The position numbers were made by a program, and so were the translations under genes. 64,000 nt of DNA, taken from the NCBI RefSeq assembly GCF_900110075.1, contig NZ_FOCJ01000001.1, positions 930,001 to 994,000 of the forward strand, in the 5' to 3' direction. How positions within the stretch are numbered: position 1 is the stretch's first letter; every line of letters starts with the position of its first letter. Source of the DNA: Paenibacillus sp. OV219 (GTDB lineage: Bacteria; Bacillota; Bacilli; Paenibacillales; Paenibacillaceae). The notes under the pieces were generated by a model. It saw only the letters and a list, made by a program, of their open reading frames with translations. It did no database searches and was not told the DNA's origin. This document shows positions 1-9,091 of the stretch, piece after piece.

Positions 1-86
1 TGCTATTGTATAGCGCTTTCAACATGTTTAGCCGGTGCTATAGTTGGTTTGTAAGCGTTTTAGAAAAACCGAGAGGGGAAACAAAC

Positions 87-1184
87 ATGAAAAAAGGGTT
101 CAAAGCAGTAGCGCTTCTAGTCGTTATCATGCTGTTCGCAGCAGTTGTAGCGGCATGTGGCAAAGACAACAAAGTAAGCGTAGGTATCGTACTTCCGACG
201 AAGGATGAGCCACGTTGGGTACAAGATGAGCAGCGCTTCAAAGACGCGCTCAAGGGCACGGATTACACAACTGACATTCTGTTCAGCCAAGGTTCCTCGG
301 CGAAAGAGAAAGAAAACGTTGAGACACTTATCAATAAAGGCATTCAAGTATTGATCATTTGTCCGCAAGACGGCGACGCGGCAGCAGCAGCTGTTGAATC
401 CGCTAAGAAAGCCGGCGTTAAAGTTATCTCCTACGACCGTTTGATCACGAAAACAGATGCTGTTGACTACTACGTTACATTCGATAGCGTTGCAGTAGGT
501 AAAGCACAAGCGCAATACCTCGTTGACCACGCTAAAGGCAGCGGCGAGCCACTGTACCTGTACGCTGGAGCAGCTTCCGACAACAACGCATTCTTGTTCT
601 TTGAAGGCGCATGGTCGGTTCTTCAACCGAAAATCGCTGATGGCACATTCAAGATTGCAAACTCCAGTGAAGCTGAAGGGCTGAAAGGCAACGCAACTCT
701 GGAGCGCGACCAAATGAGCAAAATCATCGGTCAAATCACGACGAACTGGGATGCAAACGAAGCGAAGAACAAAGCACAAACTCACTTGACTGCAGCAGCA
801 GCTGACATGAAAGGCGACGTTGCTATCCTTGCTCCTAACGATGGCACTGCTCGTTCGATCGCAGACGTATTCGGTTCCGACAAAGATGTGAAGAGCTTCG
901 TAGTATCGGGTCAAGATGCTGAGCAAGCATCCATCCAATACGTAATCGACGGCAAACAATCGATGACAGTATTCAAAGATGTTCGTAATCTCGTTAAAGA
1001 CGCTATGGGTATGGCGCTTTCGATCCTCGACAGTAAAACACCTGAAACAACAGGCGAGTACGATAACGGCAAAATCAAAGTACCAGCGAAACAAACAGAT
1101 GTTATCGTTGTTGACAAAGACAACGTGAAATCGGCTCTGATTGATTCCGGCTACTACAAAGCTAGCGACTTCCAAGGTCTGTAA
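87..1184 (+). CDS. chvE: Sugar ABC transporter substrate-binding lipoprotein (ChvE type)
   Basis: This 365-residue protein is the extracellular sugar receptor of the ABC importer encoded by the next two genes. It begins with a lipoprotein signal peptide: a basic MKK start, a hydrophobic stretch and a VAAC lipobox with the lipidated Cys at residue 24. The mature part reads like a periplasmic-binding-protein-like type I sugar receptor (early VGIVLPTKDEPRW, later SYDRLI, and APNDGTA in the second lobe). The ATG at 87 was chosen over an upstream in-frame start at 6 because GAGAGGGG lies 8 bases before it and the signal peptide starts there. Xylose, arabinose, galactose or glucose are possible ligands; the sequence does not decide which. 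Confidence 0.9.
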   Translation: MKKGFKAVALLVVIMLFAAVVAACGKDNKVSVGIVLPTKDEPRWVQDEQRFKDALKGTDYTTDILFSQGSSAKEKENVETLINKGIQVLIICPQDGDAAAAAVESAKKAGVKVISYDRLITKTDAVDYYVTFDSVAVGKAQAQYLVDHAKGSGEPLYLYAGAASDNNAFLFFEGAWSVLQPKIADGTFKIANSSEAEGLKGNATLERDQMSKIIGQITTNWDANEAKNKAQTHLTAAAADMKGDVAILAPNDGTARSIADVFGSDKDVKSFVVSGQDAEQASIQYVIDGKQSMTVFKDVRNLVKDAMGMALSILDSKTPETTGEYDNGKIKVPAKQTDVIVVDKDNVKSALIDSGYYKASDFQGL

Positions 1185-1204
1185 TCCATAAAAGGCATTT
1201 CGGG

Positions 1205-1233
1205 GAATAGTGATAGATCATCTATCACTATTC
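1205..1233. other. Perfect 13-bp inverted repeat between receptor and ATPase genes
   Basis: GAATAGTGATAGA and its exact reverse complement flank a 3-base loop. No T-run follows, so it is not a classical terminator. Such hairpins after binding-protein genes usually stabilise the upstream mRNA end or partly attenuate transcription, which gives more receptor than ATPase. That role is inferred. Confidence 0.6.
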
Positions 1234-1313
1234 TTCGATTAATCATTCAGGAATGCCTATCGACAGCGATGCCAAGTTCAAGCCTGAATGATTTAGTTAA
1301 GGAGTGCGAGAAC

Positions 1314-2834
1314 ATGAGTGACTATATATTAGAGATGAGAGGCATTTCCAAAGAATTTCCCGGCGTTAAAGCTCTTTCGAACGTAAGCTTCAAAGTGAAA
1401 AAGGGTGAAATTCATTTCTTGGTCGGCGAGAACGGTGCAGGTAAATCGACGCTGATGAAGGTGCTCTCGGGCGTATATCCGCACGGCTCTTACGACGGAG
1501 ATATCGTATTCGAAGGGAATGTACAAAGCTTTGCCAAGATCAGCGATAGCGTAAAAACAGGTATTGCCATCATTTATCAAGAGCTTGCGCTGTTCCCTGA
1601 TTTGACGGTATACGAGAATATTTTTGCAGGCAACGAAATTAAACGCGGTTCATTTGTGGATTGGAATCACACCATTATGCGGGCGAAGGAAATGCTGCAA
1701 ATGGTGAAGCTAGATGTGAACCCGGAGACGCTTATTAAAGATCTGGGCGTCGGTAAGCAGCAGCTTGTCGAAATTGCTAAGGCATTAACGAAAGAAGTGA
1801 AGCTGCTCATCCTGGATGAGCCGACCGCTGCACTTAATGAAGATGACAGTGAAAACTTGCTGGAGCTTCTAAGGGAGCTTCGTAATCAAGGCATTACATG
1901 CATCATGATTTCGCACAAGCTGAAGGAAGTCATTGCGATTGCCGATAGTGCAACCGTACTGCGCGACGGACAAACGATCTGTACACTTGACGCCTCCAAA
2001 GGTGAAATTACCGAAAATGCCATTATCAAAAACATGGTCGGCCGTGAGATCGAGGATATTTATCCGAAGCGGGCAAACAAGATGTTCGGCAATCCAATTC
2101 TGGAGCTTCAGAACTGGTCAGCATACGATCCGAATCTCGGTCGCAGCGTCGTCAAGAACGTCAATTTGCAAGTTAAACAAGGCGAAATCGTCGGTATTGC
2201 CGGCTTAATGGGCTCTGGACGAACAGAACTTGCACAAAGTATCTTTGGTAATCCGAAGTCTTATAAATTGCAGGGCGACTTGCAGCTTGACGGCAAGAAG
2301 CGTACGTTCAAGCATCCGCAGGATGCAATCAAGGCAGGCATTGCATATGTAACGGAAGACCGGAAGGGCGATGGCCTCTTCCTCATTCAAGATATTAAGA
2401 GCAACATTGTGGCAGCGAACCTGCATGGTATCGCGAAGAACGGCTTCATTAACCAGAATGAAGAAGTGAAAATTTCGAACGCATATAAACAATCACTGAA
2501 TATTAAGACGCCTTCGGTCGAGCAGCTTGTCGGCAAGCTCAGCGGCGGTAACCAGCAGAAGGTATCGCTCGGCAAATGGCTGTTCGTCGGACCGAAGCTG
2601 CTTATCTTGGATGAGCCGACCCGCGGTATCGACGTAGGGGCAAAGTTCGAGATTTATACACTCATGAACAAGCTGATCGCAGAAGGAATGAGCATCATCA
2701 TGATCTCGTCGGAGCTTGGCGAGGTGCTCGGAATGAGCGACCGTATCTACGTGATGGCGGAAGGCCGCATGACGGGCGAGCTGTCCATTGAAGAAGCGGA
2801 TCAAGAGAAAATTATGCAACTTGCAACGCAATAG
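1314..2834 (+). CDS. mmsA: Sugar ABC transporter, double ATPase subunit
   Basis: This 506-residue cytoplasmic ATPase of the carbohydrate CUT2 class powers sugar import and contains two nucleotide-binding domains in tandem. The first has Walker A GENGAGKST at residues 38-46, VGKQQLVEIAKAL in place of a classical signature, and LLILDEPTAAL as Walker B. The second has a degenerate P-loop region (GLMGSGRTELAQ), signature LSGGNQQKVSLGKW, and LLILDEPTRGIDVG. The PHGSYDGDI and ALNEDDS stretches fit the MmsA/GguA/XylG branch. The ATG at 1314 has GGAG 9 bases upstream; the in-frame ATG at 1269 lacks one. It lies between the receptor and permease genes. Confidence 0.93.
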   Translation: MSDYILEMRGISKEFPGVKALSNVSFKVKKGEIHFLVGENGAGKSTLMKVLSGVYPHGSYDGDIVFEGNVQSFAKISDSVKTGIAIIYQELALFPDLTVYENIFAGNEIKRGSFVDWNHTIMRAKEMLQMVKLDVNPETLIKDLGVGKQQLVEIAKALTKEVKLLILDEPTAALNEDDSENLLELLRELRNQGITCIMISHKLKEVIAIADSATVLRDGQTICTLDASKGEITENAIIKNMVGREIEDIYPKRANKMFGNPILELQNWSAYDPNLGRSVVKNVNLQVKQGEIVGIAGLMGSGRTELAQSIFGNPKSYKLQGDLQLDGKKRTFKHPQDAIKAGIAYVTEDRKGDGLFLIQDIKSNIVAANLHGIAKNGFINQNEEVKISNAYKQSLNIKTPSVEQLVGKLSGGNQQKVSLGKWLFVGPKLLILDEPTRGIDVGAKFEIYTLMNKLIAEGMSIIMISSELGEVLGMSDRIYVMAEGRMTGELSIEEADQEKIMQLATQ

Positions 2835-2846
2835 GGGGAACACACT

Positions 2847-4022
2847 GTGAATTTCTTTAACGAAGGAAAATCGTTGATAAAAGTAAATATTCGCGAATAC
2901 GGCATGTATATCGCATTGTTCGTCATTATGCTGACGTTCTCCATTATGACTGACGGCTTGTTCATGTCATCGCGGAACATCAGTAACCTGCTTGATGCGA
3001 CCGGCTATATCGCGGTACTTGCAGTCGGCATGACGCTCGTCATCGTCATTCGTCACATTGACTTATCTGTCGGTTTCATGGCGGGCTTTCTGGGCGCAAT
3101 CGCTGCGATCTTCTTGACGCAGCTTGGTGTACCCTTTTACATTACGATTCCGATCATTCTCGTATTTGGTATTATTGTAGGCTTGTTAAACGGCTTCCTG
3201 GTCGCCCAGATTGGTATTCCATCCTTCGTTGCATCGCTCGCAGGGATGTTGATCTTCAGAGGCGCGCTGCTTATGGTGACAGAGAAAACAGGTACGATCA
3301 TTATTAAAGATGATCATTTCAACGCGATCGGGAACGGCTTTATCCCATCGCTCGGTAAAGTGGCCGGACTGAACGTGCTATCCTTGATCCTTGGCGCTGT
3401 AGCTATTCTGCTTTACATTTTCGTGGAAATTTCTAATCGCAAAAAGAAGCAGCAGTACAATTTCGAAGTCACTTCGAACAATATTTTTGCTGTTAAGCTT
3501 GTATTTGTTTCCGCTATTATCGCTTATATCACATGGATTATCGCTGGCTACAACGGCTTCTCCTGGACAGTTGTTATTATGCTGCTCGTCGTCATTGTTT
3601 ATCAGATTCTATCCACGAAGACGGTGCTTGGGCGTCATATCTATGCGGTTGGCAGCAACCCGGAAGCGGCTCACCTGAGCGGTATCAGCGTGAAGAAGAT
3701 TACGTACATCGTATTCGGTTCGATGGGTATGTTGTCTGCGCTTTCCGGTATTCTGTTTACAGCGCGTTTGCAATCTGCGACAACAACAGCAGGTACGCTG
3801 TTCGAGCTTGATGCAATTGCAGCGGCTTATGTCGGTGGCGTGTCCGCGGCAGGCGGCGTTGGTAAAGTAACAGGCTCGATCATCGGTGCGATCGTTATGG
3901 CCTCGCTCTCAAGCGGTATGAACCTGCTCGGTGTTGGCATTTCGTATCAGTATATGATTCGTGGCGCGGTGTTAGCTGCTGCAGTTATTTTCGACGTCAT
4001 GACGCGCAAAAAGAGAGGTTAA
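2847..4022 (+). CDS. mmsB: Sugar ABC transporter permease
   Basis: This 391-residue integral membrane permease forms the sugar channel of the CUT2 importer. About ten hydrophobic segments run along the protein. The family-typical cytoplasmic loop is present near residues 265-280 (VGSNPEAAHLSGISV), as is the late AAAYVGGVSAAGG stretch. It starts with GTG at 2847, 12 bases after the ATPase stop and preceded by AGGGGG. A strong terminator follows the gene, so the receptor, ATPase and permease genes form one operon. Confidence 0.92.
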   Translation: MNFFNEGKSLIKVNIREYGMYIALFVIMLTFSIMTDGLFMSSRNISNLLDATGYIAVLAVGMTLVIVIRHIDLSVGFMAGFLGAIAAIFLTQLGVPFYITIPIILVFGIIVGLLNGFLVAQIGIPSFVASLAGMLIFRGALLMVTEKTGTIIIKDDHFNAIGNGFIPSLGKVAGLNVLSLILGAVAILLYIFVEISNRKKKQQYNFEVTSNNIFAVKLVFVSAIIAYITWIIAGYNGFSWTVVIMLLVVIVYQILSTKTVLGRHIYAVGSNPEAAHLSGISVKKITYIVFGSMGMLSALSGILFTARLQSATTTAGTLFELDAIAAAYVGGVSAAGGVGKVTGSIIGAIVMASLSSGMNLLGVGISYQYMIRGAVLAAAVIFDVMTRKKRG

Positions 4023-4053
4023 TCCTTCATTTGTTCAATAGTTGCTTCAAGCT

Positions 4054-4084
4054 GCCAGGAACCTCGCGTTCCTGGCTTTTTTTT
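4054..4084 (+). terminator. Rho-independent terminator of the sugar importer operon
   Basis: GCCAGGAAC and GTTCCTGGC pair perfectly around a 5-base loop and are followed by a run of T. It closes the importer operon. Confidence 0.9.
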
Positions 4085-4187
4085 ACACGTAAATTCAGGA
4101 CCTCCTCTTGCCGATATAGTTAGAATGAGCGATTACATATAAACAGGACGATATTGTCCGAACCTATAGGAGGATTACATAAGAGCA

Positions 4188-5264
4188 ATGAGGACGCTAG
4201 TACCTGATTATTATGAGAAATTCACGTGTATTGGTTCAGCCTGCGAAGATACTTGCTGCTCAGGGTGGAGTATCGCAATCGATGAGCAGACATTAAAAAA
4301 ATATAAGCGCGTACCGAAGCAGCAGCTAGATATTATGTCAGGCGTGAATGGGAAGTCATTCAAGACCATTGAAGCGAACTGCCATTTCCTGACGGAAGAG
4401 AAGCTATGCCGGATTCAAGCTACACTTGGCGAAGCCTATCTGTCGCATACCTGTGACAAGTTTCCAAGATCAGTCAATGTGGTGGACGGTGTAAAAGAAG
4501 CTTCCGCGACGCTCGCTTGTCCGGAAATTGCAAGGCTTGTGCTATTTAACCCGAATGGCATCGATGTGAATTATACCGAAGAAGAGATTGAGCTCCCCGT
4601 TGATAAACGATTCAAACCAGATCCCTATATGAACATCGTACGAGACCTCGTTCTGGGCATCTTGCAGGACCGTCGATATGCAGTAGACGATCGGATGGTC
4701 ATTCTTGCGATGTATTTCAATGATCTTGTGAAATATAAAGGACTTGAAGATGAGTTCTTGCATGGCGATTTCCGTGATGTGCTGCGTGATGTGAGCGGGG
4801 AATCAGCAAGCCAGTTCCAAATTGTCCGCGACATTCTACACATCCTGAAGGACGAACAGAAGGAAGCTGCGCGATATAAAGCGCTGATCGCTTCGGTAGA
4901 CGGATATTTGGGCGGCTCCAACAGCAGCTACGCGGAAGCCTATGCGAAGCACTACAAGCCATTCATGGAATCTAACGCGCATATCCTTGAGAACTTCCTT
5001 GTCAATTATGCGTATCGCACAGTCGATTTCTCTAAATCAATCGAATCGTTCTTCTTAATGACCGTCCTTTACGCGATGCTGAAGTATCATCTCATTGGCA
5101 TTGCTGGCGCGCATAAAGGGCTGACGGAAGAGCTTGTCGTCGATACGATCCAGCCGTTCATGAAACGGTTCGAGCATCACCCGGGTACTGCGATGATTAC
5201 AAGCTTCTTCAAGAAGAACGGATACTTCTCGCTTGCTGATTTTATTCGATTAATCAAGAATTAA
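4188..5264 (+). CDS. fliB: FliB-like lysine-N-methylase
   Basis: This 358-residue protein fits the FliB family, whose known members methylate surface lysines of flagellin. The N-terminal Cys cluster (CIGSACEDTCCSGW, residues 14-27) and later cysteines (NCHFLTEEKLC, SHTCDKFPRS) match the cysteine pattern of that family, thought to bind an iron-sulfur cluster. AGGAGG lies 14 bases before the ATG, a rather long spacing, but no other start is closer. No flagellin gene is in the window; the next gene encodes a chemoreceptor-like protein, which fits a link to motility. Its target here is inferred. Confidence 0.8.
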   Translation: MRTLVPDYYEKFTCIGSACEDTCCSGWSIAIDEQTLKKYKRVPKQQLDIMSGVNGKSFKTIEANCHFLTEEKLCRIQATLGEAYLSHTCDKFPRSVNVVDGVKEASATLACPEIARLVLFNPNGIDVNYTEEEIELPVDKRFKPDPYMNIVRDLVLGILQDRRYAVDDRMVILAMYFNDLVKYKGLEDEFLHGDFRDVLRDVSGESASQFQIVRDILHILKDEQKEAARYKALIASVDGYLGGSNSSYAEAYAKHYKPFMESNAHILENFLVNYAYRTVDFSKSIESFFLMTVLYAMLKYHLIGIAGAHKGLTEELVVDTIQPFMKRFEHHPGTAMITSFFKKNGYFSLADFIRLIKN

Positions 5265-5289
5265 TAGCTGAAGGAGTTGGAGGTTCAAG

Positions 5290-6126
5290 ATGAGTAAAGA
5301 GATGTACATGCAATCGGTGCTCGACATGATGGAAACGTATCAGAAAGCTTTCTCGGAGGAAACGATTCTGCTTGTGATGGATTTGGAGAAGGTATGCGGG
5401 TTTCTGCCTACACCTTCGATTAAAGTCACAATTCCCGTTGGAACGCCACGCAGCGCCTTGGTGCAAACCGTGTCGGAGCAAGCACTCTGCCTGAACGAAG
5501 TATGCTATGAGGAACGTGGTCCTGAAGCGTACGGAATTGCGTATGTAGCTACCGCATCGCCGCTGCGATATAACGGAGAGCTTATAGGTGTACTTACCTC
5601 CGTTACGGTGAACGAGAAGTTTGAGATGATCCGTAATTCCTCGGAGAGCCTTGCTGCTTCGGTCGAAGAAATGACGGCAACCTCTAATCATCTCGCCTCC
5701 GGTTTCGCATCCATTAATAACGAGATGGATCAACTGTCTGTAATGTCGACGACGCTTGTGGATGATATTAGTGCGATTCAATCCATTATCGGTGTTGTGC
5801 AGGAATTGGCGGACACGTCGAATTTACTTGGATTAAACGCTTCTATTGAAGCGGCACATGCCGGCCAATATGGTCGGGGGTTTGCTGTCGTTGCAAATGA
5901 AATTCGCAAGATGGCGAATCAGAGCAAGGATGCCTCAGGCACGATTCGAACGCAGTTAATCGACATGCAGAGCCGATTGAATGAGATCAATCGCTTCGTG
6001 GAGACGGTCAAGACAGACATGGCCCATCATTCTGATAGCGTTAAGGAGCTGGATTCCGCATTCGAGCATATTGCAGTAACGGCGAACGAACTCCTCAATC
6101 GTTTCTCCGCGGACAATCGAAAATAA
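5290..6126 (+). CDS. Soluble chemoreceptor-like signalling protein
   Basis: This 278-residue protein has no transmembrane segment. Residues 1-115 may form a small PAS- or GAF-like sensor. The rest is a methyl-accepting signalling coiled coil with the hairpin tip ELADTSNLLGLNASIEAAHA near residues 172-191, followed by GRGFAVVANEIRKMA. The tip is the CheA/CheW contact region. The methylation helices are short, so it is a compact cytoplasmic receptor. It follows the fliB-like gene by 25 bases with GGAGTTGGAGG upstream and probably shares its transcript. The signal sensed cannot be told. Confidence 0.85.
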   Translation: MSKEMYMQSVLDMMETYQKAFSEETILLVMDLEKVCGFLPTPSIKVTIPVGTPRSALVQTVSEQALCLNEVCYEERGPEAYGIAYVATASPLRYNGELIGVLTSVTVNEKFEMIRNSSESLAASVEEMTATSNHLASGFASINNEMDQLSVMSTTLVDDISAIQSIIGVVQELADTSNLLGLNASIEAAHAGQYGRGFAVVANEIRKMANQSKDASGTIRTQLIDMQSRLNEINRFVETVKTDMAHHSDSVKELDSAFEHIAVTANELLNRFSADNRK

Positions 6127-6138
6127 TCGAATTGACGT

Positions 6139-6176
6139 CGCCAGCTCCTTGAATAGAAGGGGCTGGCTTTTTTTTC
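6139..6176 (+). terminator. Rho-independent terminator
   Basis: CCAGCTCCTT and AAGGGGCTGG form a stem followed by eight T. It ends the fliB/chemoreceptor transcript. Confidence 0.88.
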
Positions 6177-6264
6177 TTGAGTGATGCAGCATTGACAACA
6201 TCTTTAACTCTCAGTTACTGTAAAACGTGGTACGAATTCGGGCTTGAGAGGGTGCAAACTGATC

Positions 6265-6480
6265 ATGGATAATGGCATAGCTGTCATTGTAGTAGAGAAG
6301 GAGCCGGATGGACAGTTGCGGCACATTGATGAGCGGACTTGGTCGACAGCGATGATTACATCGCTTGAGCATATCAATTTCATTACGATCGGCAATCAGG
6401 AATATAAGACGATTGAAGGTCGGTTGAACTTGGATGCAGGAAAACTTGAAATTTTAGTCGTTGCTGTACGTAATGAATAG
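6265..6480 (+). CDS. Small hypothetical protein
   Basis: This 71-residue protein of unknown function has no Cys, signal peptide or membrane segment. It looks like a compact beta-rich domain (AVIVVEKEPDG, INFITIGNQEYKTIEG, LEILVVAVRNE). The ATG at 6265 follows a GAGAGGG site; a TTG at 6244 would add seven residues. It sits 33 bases before the next gene on the same strand and probably opens the five-gene cluster that ends at 9483. Confidence 0.6.
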   Translation: MDNGIAVIVVEKEPDGQLRHIDERTWSTAMITSLEHINFITIGNQEYKTIEGRLNLDAGKLEILVVAVRNE

Positions 6481-6513
6481 AGGCTATAGATTGCAACATG
6501 AGGAGGGGTAGTA

Positions 6514-7239
6514 TTGAAATGGGATGAAGGTCAGGCCGAGTCGCTGCGGTCTAAGCTGTTTACGAGAGATGGCAAGCCGCTCCGGATCTTATCGACATCG
6601 CTTGGTCTTGCGCTAATTGCAAATGCTGCATTCGGTGCGATGGTCTTTGCAGAGGGGACTACTGGGGCAGAGCAGCCGAAGCTGGTGGAATTCTCAAATG
6701 AAGCCGTGAAGCAATATTTTGACCCGGCAGTGGATTGGAATTTGCCCATGCTTCAGGATGAGAACGCCGAGGAGCAAAGTGACGATACGGCAACGGGAAG
6801 CGGCGGCAGCGGTGGAGTTGTGAGCGGCGGAGGCGGAGGTACTTCGAGCTCCGGGGATACGATTATTATAAACAATGGTTCACACTCGAGCTTTGGCTGG
6901 GACGATCTTATGTTATATCATTTGCTGTTCAACCAAGGCTCGTCCTATTCGACTTCGCGTTATTATACGACTCATTCAACCTATACATCGAGCACGCACC
7001 AGCCTTACAAGCCGAAGACCTCTTATTCGAGCGACAGTTTTCAAAATAAACCGGTTACCGGCTCTAGTGTGCGTCCAGTCACTTCAAACAAGAGCGGATC
7101 GGTTACACGTCGCTCGAAGTCAACCTCGTCCTCGCCAGGCGGGATCGGCGGCAAGTCAAGCTCAATGAGCTCGTCGAGCAGCAGTAGCAGTTCGTCGAAG
7201 AGTTCGTCGCATTCTATCTTTGGAGGATTCGGTGGTTGA
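6514..7239 (+). CDS. Ser/Gly-rich exported or membrane-anchored protein
   Basis: This 241-residue protein starts at a TTG with AGGAGGGG 5 bases upstream. Residues 25-45 form one hydrophobic segment (LSTSLGLALIANAAFGAMVF), a signal or anchor. Then come an acidic part, a Gly-rich stretch (GGSGGVVSGGGGG), and a Ser/Thr/Tyr-rich tail ending in a poly-Ser tract and FGGFGG. No fold is recognised. Its stop overlaps the start of the ATP-grasp gene by one base (TGATG), so the two are translationally coupled. It may occupy the position of the extra small proteins found with ATP-grasp/DUF350 gene sets in other bacteria; that parallel is inferred. Confidence 0.75.
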   Translation: MKWDEGQAESLRSKLFTRDGKPLRILSTSLGLALIANAAFGAMVFAEGTTGAEQPKLVEFSNEAVKQYFDPAVDWNLPMLQDENAEEQSDDTATGSGGSGGVVSGGGGGTSSSGDTIIINNGSHSSFGWDDLMLYHLLFNQGSSYSTSRYYTTHSTYTSSTHQPYKPKTSYSSDSFQNKPVTGSSVRPVTSNKSGSVTRRSKSTSSSPGGIGGKSSSMSSSSSSSSSSKSSSHSIFGGFGG

Positions 7240-8444
7240 TGACGGCTGCGAATCGGTTTGAAGTTGTTGGTGTACCGCATCCGGACCGCGCGTCTCGCAT
7301 TGCACAGCTGCGTGAGCTAGGGTTCAATTGGGCGGACCTGGCGGAGGAGCCGTACTGGATTGATCAGATCGTCACGATGCCGCGGCCGTTGTTTGAAGAA
7401 TTGGAGACAGCTTCTGCGAAGCTGTGGCTGATCCTGGATAAGACCGCTCGCTATATTCATGGCAAGCCGGAATTTTATGAGCTGCTCGGCATTCCTGAGG
7501 TGTTATGGGATGCGCTTGATCTTCTTCCGATTCCGCAAGATGGGCTCATTAGCCGGTATGCACGGTTTGATTTTGCCATCTCGAATGAGGGAGCCATTAA
7601 GCTGCTCGAACTGAACGCCGATACACCGACTGGTTATGTCGAAGCTTCAATTGCGACGCCATGGCTTTGTGACGAAGCGGGCATCGGATCACCGAATGCC
7701 GGAATGGCGCAGCGAGTGGCTGAGGCATGGGGCTTCGAACGCCCTGAAGCGGCAGCGTGTGTAGGTTACGGCCAGCATATAGAGGATTCAGGTACCATCG
7801 AGGCACTTATGAAGCATAGTGGCTTATCGATGCGCTGCGTGGATTGCCTTGAGCTTTGGGTGGACGAAGGTGTGCTGAAAGATGGCGAAGGCCAGGCGAT
7901 TCGCAGCCTATTCGCGTTGTACCCGAAGGAATGGATGGCAGTGGACGATGGCGGGGAAGCGCTAGCTTACGCGATAGAAAGCGGCAATGTGATTTTGTAT
8001 AACGGGATTCATAGCGTAATGCTCCAATCAAAAGGGTTGCTAGCCACTGTTTGGGGATTGTACGAATTAGGGCTTCTGTTCGACGATCAGGAGCGAGACG
8101 CCATTAGCCGATATATGCTGCCTGCATATAACAATCCGGTCTTCGAAGGCAGCTTCGTCTCGAAGTCCATGTTCGGACGCGAGGGCGGCTCTGTCCGTCT
8201 GTTTAATCAAACAGGCGAGCTGGAGCTTGCGGATGTGGATGGCTATGATACAAGCGAGCTGTTTCCACTGATGTATCAGAAGCGGGCGGAGCTTGCACGC
8301 ATCGATACGGCAGTCGGCGAGCTGCATCTGCTTACTGGTATGTTTGTGATCAACGGAGTTCCTTGCGGAATGCTTGGCCGTGCAGGTGGTCCGATAACGG
8401 GCAATACGAGCCATTTTGTGGCAATAGGGGTGAGAGAAGAATGA
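7239..8444 (+). CDS. Glutathionylspermidine-synthase-like ATP-grasp ligase
   Basis: This 401-residue protein resembles the C-terminal synthetase domain of glutathionylspermidine synthase and its stand-alone relatives YgiC and YjfC. These are ATP-grasp ligases that join a carboxylate to an amine. Visible motifs are ELNADTPTGYVEAS near residue 123 and the ATP-grasp stretch SKSMFGREGGSVRLF near residue 308. The amidase half of the E. coli bifunctional enzyme is absent. As Firmicutes normally lack glutathione, the true substrates are unknown. The ATG at 7239 overlaps the previous stop; a TTG one codon earlier is possible. The stop overlaps the next start by four bases (ATGA). Confidence 0.85.
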   Translation: MTAANRFEVVGVPHPDRASRIAQLRELGFNWADLAEEPYWIDQIVTMPRPLFEELETASAKLWLILDKTARYIHGKPEFYELLGIPEVLWDALDLLPIPQDGLISRYARFDFAISNEGAIKLLELNADTPTGYVEASIATPWLCDEAGIGSPNAGMAQRVAEAWGFERPEAAACVGYGQHIEDSGTIEALMKHSGLSMRCVDCLELWVDEGVLKDGEGQAIRSLFALYPKEWMAVDDGGEALAYAIESGNVILYNGIHSVMLQSKGLLATVWGLYELGLLFDDQERDAISRYMLPAYNNPVFEGSFVSKSMFGREGGSVRLFNQTGELELADVDGYDTSELFPLMYQKRAELARIDTAVGELHLLTGMFVINGVPCGMLGRAGGPITGNTSHFVAIGVREE

Positions 8445-9091
8445 GGAAGGTAGGCAGGTTGGGGCTACGGCTTTATGGGCTGACGTTGCTCGTGCTGCTT
8501 GCAGGGCTGCTGCTTGGCGCATGTGCATCGGATCAAAAGTCTGTATTTAACGTGAGTGCTGATGATATGGCTACGGAGGATTCGGCTGCAACTGGTGCTA
8601 TTCCATGGGATTATCGCATCGTGCAGGGCAAGGTTGGCGATTTGGTAGGCAGCGATATGGTCATTCTGCCGGATAATACATTGATGGCGAACGATAGCAA
8701 CTATGCGACGGGCGATGATATTTGGACATTGCAATATATGACCGCTGAAATGTCCTCGGACGTTAGCGGAAGCAACTCGATTAAGCTGTCGGCGTGGAAT
8801 CCGATCAAGTCGTTCAAGAGTGAAGCGAGTGCAAAGGAAGATCTCGCGAAGCTGAAGCTGTCCCTGCAGACTGAAGTGCCGCTCGTTGGTGTGTATAAGA
8901 CGTCCTTCCAAGGCAAAACGCGGGATTTTGCCGTCATTACACTGCCTTCGGGCAATCAGCTCAAGCAGCCGATTGACGATAAACGATATGAGAAGCTGAA
9001 GAGCTTGAAGAATGTGATGATCAACGTTGAAGAAGTTCATGACTACCTCAATTATGATCTCGCATATGCCAAATTCAGGGGGTGGGCGTAA
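8441..9091 (+). CDS. Lipoprotein of the ATP-grasp cluster
   Basis: This 216-residue protein has a lipoprotein signal peptide ending in LLLGACAS, with the lipidated Cys near residue 27. The remainder is a soluble domain probably outside the membrane (WDYRIVQGKVGDLVGSDMV, then a Lys-rich KEDLAKLKLS part). It may belong to the DUF4247 group, but I cannot confirm that. The start overlaps the ligase stop as ATGA, and the stop overlaps the next start as TAATG, so the genes are tightly coupled. Confidence 0.8.
   Translation: MRKVGRLGLRLYGLTLLVLLAGLLLGACASDQKSVFNVSADDMATEDSAATGAIPWDYRIVQGKVGDLVGSDMVILPDNTLMANDSNYATGDDIWTLQYMTAEMSSDVSGSNSIKLSAWNPIKSFKSEASAKEDLAKLKLSLQTEVPLVGVYKTSFQGKTRDFAVITLPSGNQLKQPIDDKRYEKLKSLKNVMINVEEVHDYLNYDLAYAKFRGWA

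Noticed and set aside
117..1175. Long open frame on the minus strand across the sugar-receptor gene
   Set aside because: It is antisense to a clear lipoprotein gene with its own ribosome binding site; the translation has no domain and unusual Cys/Val-rich composition.
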